A stretch of DNA of 64,000 bases from Azoarcus sp. KH32C (GTDB lineage: Bacteria > Pseudomonadota > Gammaproteobacteria > Burkholderiales > Rhodocyclaceae). This document shows positions 59,324 through 64,000 of this stretch, piece by piece. A model generated the notes under the pieces. It ran no database searches, was not told the origin of the DNA, and saw only the letters and a list, made by a program, of their open reading frames with translations. The stretch lies in NCBI RefSeq assembly GCF_000349945.1, contig NC_020516.1, positions 3,782,001 through 3,846,000 of the forward strand. Reading direction: 5' to 3'. Each line of letters opens with the position of its first letter. Position 1 is the first letter of the stretch. The position numbers and the translations under genes were made by a program.

Positions 59324-60682
59324 ATGATCCGCAAGCTGCTGCGCAAGGTCTTTCGCCGCGCTGCCACGCCCATCAACACCGAACCTGCGTTGATTCCCGT
59401 CACCCAGCACGGCATCCGCCGCGAACAACTATCGCCTGCCGCCCGCAAGGTCTGCATGACGCTGCAGGAGCACGGCCACAAGGCTTTCGTGGTCGGCGGC
59501 GCGGTGCGCGACCTGCTGATCGGCCATCCGCCGAAGGACTACGACGTCGCGACCAGCGCCACGCCCGAGGAAGTGCGTGCGCTGTTCCGCCGCTCGCGCA
59601 TCATCGGCCGCCGGTTCAAGATCGTGCACGTGATGAGCGGCCCCGAAACGATCGAGGTCTCGACCTTCCGCGCCAACCAGGCCGCCGAAGACGCCGTCAC
59701 CGACGAGCACGGCCGCGTGCTGCACGACAACGTCTATGGCTCGCAGGCCGAGGACGCCACGCGCCGCGACTTCACCGTCAATGCGCTGTACTACGACCCG
59801 GGCAACGAGCAGATCATCGACTACCACCACGGCGTCGCCGATCTGCAGCAGAAGACGCTGCGCATGATCGGCGACCCGCGCACGCGCTACCGTGAAGATC
59901 CGGTGCGCATGCTGCGCGCCGTGCGCCTGGGCGCCAAACTCGGCCTGACGCTCGACCCGGCTGCCAGCCACCCGATCCGCGACATGGCGTCGCTGCTCGA
60001 AAACGTTCCCGCCGCGCGCCTCTTCGACGAAATGCTGAAGCTGTTGTTCTCGGGCTACGCAGTGCGCTGCCTGAAACAACTGCGCGAAGAAGGACTGCAC
60101 CACGGCCTGCTGCCGCTCCTCGACGTCATCCTCGAACAACCGCTCGGCGAGCGCTTCGTCTGGCTGTCGCTCGAAAATACCGACGACCGCGTGCGCGCCG
60201 ACAAACCCGTCTCTCCCGGCTTCCTCTTCGCCACCCTGCTGTGGCACGAAGTGCTCGCCAACTGGGAAGCCCGCCGCAAGAACGGCGAGCACAACCAGCC
60301 CGCGCTCTTCTCGGCGATGGACGAAGTGCTCGACCAGCAGGCCGGCAAGCTCGCGATCACCAAGCGCATCGTCGGCGACATCAAGGAGATCTGGGCCCTG
60401 CAGCCGCGCTTCGAAAAGTGCTCCGGCAAGGCCCCGTTCCGCCTCATCGAGCAGCCGCGCTACCGCGCCGCCTGGGACTTCCTGCGCCTGCGCGCGCAGT
60501 CGGGCGAAATCGATTCGGCACTGCCCGAATGGTGGGACCGCTTCGCACACGCGGGGCACGATGCCCGCGAACAGCTCCTCGCCGATGCACCGAACGCCGG
60601 CGCGGAGGCCCCCGAACGCAAACGCCGTCGTCGTCGTCGCAAGCCCGCTGAAGCCACCGCCACAGCCACCGAAGCATCATGA
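59324..60682 (+). CDS. pcnB: Poly(A) polymerase I
   Basis: A 452-residue class II nucleotidyltransferase that adds poly(A) tails to RNA. The core VVGGAVRDLLIGHPPKDYDVAT has the paired aspartates, followed by VEVSTFR-like IEVSTFRAN, EDATRRDFTVNAL and DPVRMLRAVRLGAKL. A basic C-terminus (ERKRRRRRRKP) is typical of bacterial PcnB rather than of CCA-adding enzymes. The ATG at 59324 was used; an in-frame TTG at 59318 adds two residues. It overlaps folK with ATGA. Confidence 0.95.
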   Translation: MIRKLLRKVFRRAATPINTEPALIPVTQHGIRREQLSPAARKVCMTLQEHGHKAFVVGGAVRDLLIGHPPKDYDVATSATPEEVRALFRRSRIIGRRFKIVHVMSGPETIEVSTFRANQAAEDAVTDEHGRVLHDNVYGSQAEDATRRDFTVNALYYDPGNEQIIDYHHGVADLQQKTLRMIGDPRTRYREDPVRMLRAVRLGAKLGLTLDPAASHPIRDMASLLENVPAARLFDEMLKLLFSGYAVRCLKQLREEGLHHGLLPLLDVILEQPLGERFVWLSLENTDDRVRADKPVSPGFLFATLLWHEVLANWEARRKNGEHNQPALFSAMDEVLDQQAGKLAITKRIVGDIKEIWALQPRFEKCSGKAPFRLIEQPRYRAAWDFLRLRAQSGEIDSALPEWWDRFAHAGHDAREQLLADAPNAGAEAPERKRRRRRRKPAEATATATEAS

Positions 60683-61206
60683 GCGTCGCCCCCAGCCATC
60701 CGGTGCCCGCCAAGGCGCCGGTCCGCGCCCACGTCGCGCTCGGCGCGAATCTCGGCGACCCCGTTGCCGCGCTCGAAACGGCCTTCGCCGCCCTCGGCAC
60801 GCTGCCCGACACGCGCCTCGTCGCCCGTTCCAGCGTCTACCGCACGGCGCCCGTCGGCGTGGCCGGACAGCCCGACTACTTCAACGCCGTCGCGGCGATC
60901 GACACCGCACTGCCCGCCAGCGTGCTCCTCGATGCCCTGCTCGAACTCGAACGCCGTCAGGGCCGCACGCGCGAATACCACCTCGCGCCGCGCACCCTCG
61001 ACCTCGATCTGCTGCTCTACGGCGACGAATGCATTGACGAGCCGGACCTCGTCGTACCGCACCCGCGCATGCACCTGCGAGCCTTCACGCTCGTGCCGCT
61101 GGCCGAAATCGCCCCGGACCTGGTCATCCCCGGCCGCGGCCCCATCGCCGACTTGCTCCCCGCGGTCGCAGACCAGGCCATCGAACGCCTCGCGCCCGCA
61201 GCCTGA
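60679..61206 (+). CDS. folK: 2-amino-4-hydroxy-6-hydroxymethyldihydropteridine pyrophosphokinase
   Basis: A 175-residue folate biosynthesis enzyme. Family parts are HVALGANLGDP, SSVYRTAPVGVAGQPDYFNAV, LLELERRQGR, and the signature APRTLDLDLLLYGDE with HPRMHLRAFTLVPLAEIAPD. It converts the pterin alcohol and ATP to the diphosphate for FolP. Its start overlaps the pcnB stop (60679-60682), which is the common betaproteobacterial pcnB-folK order. Confidence 0.96.
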   Translation: MSVAPSHPVPAKAPVRAHVALGANLGDPVAALETAFAALGTLPDTRLVARSSVYRTAPVGVAGQPDYFNAVAAIDTALPASVLLDALLELERRQGRTREYHLAPRTLDLDLLLYGDECIDEPDLVVPHPRMHLRAFTLVPLAEIAPDLVIPGRGPIADLLPAVADQAIERLAPAA

Positions 61207-61221
61207 ACGTTCCATCCCGTC

Positions 61222-61590
61222 ATGATCGCCTGGTTCCAGACCTTCCCCACGTGGGTGCAGACTGCCATCCTGCTCACCGCGTCCAACGTCTTCATGACCT
61301 TCGCGTGGTACGGCCACTTGCGCAGCCTGCAAGGCAGGGCCTGGTTTGTCGCCGCGACGGTGAGTTGGGGAATCGCCCTGTTCGAATACCTGCTTCAGGT
61401 GCCGGCAAACCGCATCGGCGCCACGGAGCTCAGCCTCGCTCAGCTGAAGATCATGCAGGAAGTCATCACCCTGCTGGTCTTCGTTCCGTTCGTCGTGCTG
61501 TACATGAAACAGCCGATGAAGCTTGACTTCCTTTGGGCCGCCTTGTGTATGCTTGGGGCCGTCTATTTCATTTTTCGTAACCAAGGCTGA
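61222..61590 (+). CDS. DUF486 family membrane protein (DMT superfamily)
   Basis: A 122-residue protein with four membrane segments. WVQTAILLTASNVFMTFAWY, SWGIALFEYLLQVPANRIG, LSLAQLKIMQEVITLLVFVPF and DFLWAALCMLGAVYFIF match the DUF486 family, placed among small drug/metabolite transporters. Its substrate is unknown. It lies 15 bp after folK and 8 bp before the kinase gene and so is probably co-transcribed with both. Confidence 0.9.
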   Translation: MIAWFQTFPTWVQTAILLTASNVFMTFAWYGHLRSLQGRAWFVAATVSWGIALFEYLLQVPANRIGATELSLAQLKIMQEVITLLVFVPFVVLYMKQPMKLDFLWAALCMLGAVYFIFRNQG

Positions 61591-61598
61591 TCCCAGGC

Positions 61599-62240
61599 AT
61601 GCTCGACAAGGCTCGTTACATCGTCGTCGAAGGGCCCATTGGCGCGGGCAAGACCTCGCTTACGCGCCGGCTCGCGGAGCGACTCGACGGTCAGCCGCTG
61701 CATGAGCAGCCGGAACTGAACCCCTTTCTCGCGCAGTTCTACCAGGACCCGGAGCGCTGGGCCCTGCCGACGCAGATGCACTTCCTGTTCCAGCGCATCG
61801 ACCAGCTCGCGACGCTCACCGAAAGCTTCGAAAAGCACCAGCGCATCGTCTCGGACTTCGTGCTGGACAAGGATCCGCTCTTCGCCAGCCTGAATCTCGC
61901 GAACCATGAACTGGCGCTGTACCAACGGGTCTTCGAGAGCGTGAAGCCGGTCTCGACGCCGAAGCCCGATCTCGTGATCTACCTGCAGGCCAAGCCCGAG
62001 ACGCTGATCGAACGCGTGCGCCGCCGCGGCATGGAGGCGGAACGCCGCATCACCGAGCAATACCTCGAGCGCGTCGCCGACCGCTACGCCCGATTCTTCT
62101 ACCAGTACGACGCGGCGCCGCTCTTCATCGTCGACGCCGAAGTCCTCAACCCCGTCGATCACGACGACGATTTCGAGCTGCTCCTCGAGCGCCTGCGCAA
62201 CATGCGCAGCTACCGCGAGTTCTTCGCCTACGCCGGCTGA
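61599..62240 (+). CDS. Deoxynucleoside kinase (dNK family)
   Basis: A 213-residue kinase. The P-loop is VVEGPIGAGKTSL; other family parts are the lid RVRRRGMEAERRITEQYLERVADRY, FQRIDQLATL and VSDFVLDKDPLFA. It phosphorylates deoxynucleosides, most probably purine deoxynucleosides, as in the deoxyadenosine/deoxyguanosine kinase group. It sits in the conserved pcnB-folK-dgk-panB-panC order. The ATG at 61599 gives a normal start. Confidence 0.92.
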   Translation: MLDKARYIVVEGPIGAGKTSLTRRLAERLDGQPLHEQPELNPFLAQFYQDPERWALPTQMHFLFQRIDQLATLTESFEKHQRIVSDFVLDKDPLFASLNLANHELALYQRVFESVKPVSTPKPDLVIYLQAKPETLIERVRRRGMEAERRITEQYLERVADRYARFFYQYDAAPLFIVDAEVLNPVDHDDDFELLLERLRNMRSYREFFAYAG

Positions 62241-62315
62241 GTCTCTCCCGAGCGCGGATCAAGGCCGGCATCCGGCCGCGATTGCGAAACACTCGCGCCC
62301 TTCCTTGGAGTCCCC

Positions 62316-63131
62316 ATGAGTTACCTTCAGGACGATAAACCCGTCACCCTGTTCGAACTGGGCAAGATGCGCGCCGAAGGCCGCAAGATCGCCATGCTGA
62401 CCTGCTACGACGCGAGCTTCGCCGCCTTGCTCGATCGCAACGGCATCGATGTCGCACTGGTCGGCGACTCGCTCGGCAACGTGCTGCAGGGACAGAAATC
62501 GACGCTCCCCGTCACCGTCGAGCACATGGTCTACCATACCGAATGCGTCGCACGCGGCAGCAGCCGGCTGTTCATCGTCGCCGACCTGCCCTTCGGCAGC
62601 TACCAGGAAAGCCCCACCCAGGCCCTGCGCAACGCCTCGCGCCTGATGGCTGCCGGCGCGCAAATGGTCAAGCTCGAAGGCGGGGCCTTCATGGCCGAGA
62701 CGATCCACTTCCTCGTCGAGCGCGGCATTCCCGTCTGCGCGCACATCGGCCTCACGCCGCAATCCGTGCACCAGCTCGGCGGCTACCGCGTCCAGGGCCG
62801 CAGCGAAGAAGGCGCGGCCCGTTTGAAGGCCGACGCGCTCGCGCTCGAACAGGCCGGCGCAGGTCTGCTGGTGCTGGAAATGGTACCGGCGACCGTCGCC
62901 CGCGAGATCACCGCGAGCCTCACCTCGATGGCCACGATCGGCATCGGCGCCGGTGCAGACTGCAATGGTCAGGTGCTCGTCCTGCATGACATGATCGGCG
63001 TCTATCCCGGCAAGAAGGCGCGCTTCGTCAAGAACTTCATGGCAGGAGCCGCCAGCATTGACGAGGCCGTGGCGAGCTACGTCAGTGCCGTCAAGGACGG
63101 CAGCTTCCCCACCCCCGAGCATTGCTACTGA
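62316..63131 (+). CDS. panB: 3-methyl-2-oxobutanoate hydroxymethyltransferase
   Basis: A 271-residue TIM-barrel enzyme of pantothenate synthesis that converts alpha-ketoisovalerate to ketopantoate with methylene-THF. Family parts: IAMLTCYDASFAALLDRNGID, VGDSLGNVLQG, ADLPFGSYQESPTQAL, KLEGG, HIGLTPQSVHQLGGYRVQGR and GIGAGADCNGQVLVLHDMIG. The acidic metal ligands (Asp in GDS and ADLPFGS) are in place. GGAG precedes the start. panC follows after 40 bp. Confidence 0.97.
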   Translation: MSYLQDDKPVTLFELGKMRAEGRKIAMLTCYDASFAALLDRNGIDVALVGDSLGNVLQGQKSTLPVTVEHMVYHTECVARGSSRLFIVADLPFGSYQESPTQALRNASRLMAAGAQMVKLEGGAFMAETIHFLVERGIPVCAHIGLTPQSVHQLGGYRVQGRSEEGAARLKADALALEQAGAGLLVLEMVPATVAREITASLTSMATIGIGAGADCNGQVLVLHDMIGVYPGKKARFVKNFMAGAASIDEAVASYVSAVKDGSFPTPEHCY

Positions 63132-63171
63132 TTTGCCACCGAGCCCCGTCCCAGCCTAGAGACCTCGACTC

Positions 63172-63999
63172 ATGCAGATCCATCACACCATCGAAAGCCT
63201 TCGCGCCGCCCGCGCCTCCGCCGGCAAGGCGGCCCTGGTCCCGACCATGGGCAACCTGCACGAAGGCCATATCACCTTGATGCGCCAAGCCGGCGAACGG
63301 GCCGACTGCGTCATCGCCAGCATCTTCGTCAATCGCCTGCAGTTCGGCCCGCGCGAGGATTTCGACAGCTATCCGCGCACGCTCGCCGCGGACTGCGAAA
63401 AGCTCGAAGCCGCGGGCGTCGCACACGTCTTCGCCCCAAACGAGACGGTCATGTACCCGGAGCCGCAGAGCTATCACGTCGATCCGGCTCCCGCGCAGAT
63501 CAGCATTCTGGAAGGCGAATTCCGTCCGGGCCATTTCCGCGGCGTCGCGACCGTGGTGCTGAAGCTTCTAAACATCGTGCAGCCCGACATCGCACTCTTC
63601 GGCAAGAAGGACTATCAGCAGCTGATGGTCCTGAGCAACATGGTGCGCCAGCTCGGGATTCCGGTCGAAGTGCTACCGGGTGAAACGGTCCGTGCCGCCG
63701 ACGGCCTCGCACTGTCTTCGCGCAACGGCTATCTGTCGGCAGAGGAGCGCAGCGAAGCCCCCCGCCTGCACCGGCAGCTCGCCCGCATCGCAGACGCGGT
63801 GCGTGGTGGGGACCACGACTTCCTGAAGCTCGAAACCGACGCGATGGCGGAACTCGCCGCGCACGGATGGCAGCCGGACTACATCGCCGTTCGCCGACGT
63901 GCCGACCTCCAACCCCCAATCCATTGCAGCGACCCGCTGGTCGTGCTCGGCGCAGCCAAACTCGGCCGCACGCGGCTCATCGACAACCTCGAGGTCTGA
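63172..63999 (+). CDS. panC: Pantothenate synthetase
   Basis: A 275-residue enzyme joining pantoate and beta-alanine with ATP. The nucleotidyl-transfer motif LVPTMGNLHEGH (HIGH-like), SIFVNRLQFGPREDFDSYPR, FRPGHFRGVATVVLKL, FGKKDYQQL and the KMSKS-like ALSSRNGYLS are present. The canonical NPxQFGP loop reads NRLQFGP. The gene is complete, with its TGA at 63997-63999, one base before the window ends. It is the last gene of the panBC pair. Confidence 0.96.
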   Translation: MQIHHTIESLRAARASAGKAALVPTMGNLHEGHITLMRQAGERADCVIASIFVNRLQFGPREDFDSYPRTLAADCEKLEAAGVAHVFAPNETVMYPEPQSYHVDPAPAQISILEGEFRPGHFRGVATVVLKLLNIVQPDIALFGKKDYQQLMVLSNMVRQLGIPVEVLPGETVRAADGLALSSRNGYLSAEERSEAPRLHRQLARIADAVRGGDHDFLKLETDAMAELAAHGWQPDYIAVRRRADLQPPIHCSDPLVVLGAAKLGRTRLIDNLEV

Positions 64000-64000
64000 C

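Overview
The window is high-GC DNA with tightly packed genes, many of them coupled through ATGA start/stop overlaps. Gene content points to a denitrifying betaproteobacterium of the Rhodocyclales (Aromatoleum/Azoarcus/Thauera group). The evidence is a cyclohexanecarboxylate (bad/ali) catabolic cluster, an NnrS protein, a sigma-54/NtrC-type amt promoter, and betaproteobacterial housekeeping genes (purM-perM-hda, pcnB-folK-dgk-panBC). The genus is inferred, not shown. I see no rRNA, tRNA, insertion sequence, prophage or CRISPR array.

Layout. 1-9.8 kb: partial EamA permease, ammonium transporter, small metabolic and hypothetical genes, a beta-CASP nuclease, a UvrD-like helicase, a membrane HD-GYP protein and a cupin. 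10-22 kb: alicyclic acid catabolism. It holds aliA and badK (activation, hydration), aliB (dehydrogenation), badH and badI (oxidation and ring opening to pimeloyl-CoA), a further acyl-CoA dehydrogenase, a beta-oxidation operon (crotonase, hydroxyacyl-CoA dehydrogenase, thiolase), a PaaY-like protein and the MarR regulator badR. Three of the promoters share an AT-rich operator-like motif. 22-34 kb: a signalling block with three related histidine kinases, several REC domains of one subtype, REC-HD-GYP and REC-REC-PAS-GGDEF-EAL-REC proteins, an MglA-type GTPase and a REC-MshEN-GspE ATPase fusion. 34.6-36.4 kb: an RTX repeat protein reading away from that block. 36.6-46 kb: Kup, two OmpR-type two-component systems, a Do-family protease and several small exported proteins. 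46-50.6 kb: DUF423, an RlmN-family enzyme, NnrS and an MFS transporter. 50.6-53.9 kb: two near-identical c-di-GMP-I (GEMM-I) riboswitches, each before an exported protein. The first controls an S8 serine protease with a C-terminal beta-barrel-like domain; the second controls a stand-alone paralogue of that domain. 54-64 kb: miaA, purM, perM, hda, pcnB, folK, dgk, panB and panC.

Two themes stand out. One is a compact catabolic regulon whose operator may be read directly from sequence. The other is cyclic di-GMP: two HD-GYP proteins, one EAL protein with a degenerate GGDEF, a possible c-di-GMP-binding MshEN domain in a secretion/pilus-type ATPase, and two c-di-GMP riboswitches. The riboswitch-protease-barrel pair and the kinase/GTPase/ATPase operon are the parts most likely to represent undescribed biology.
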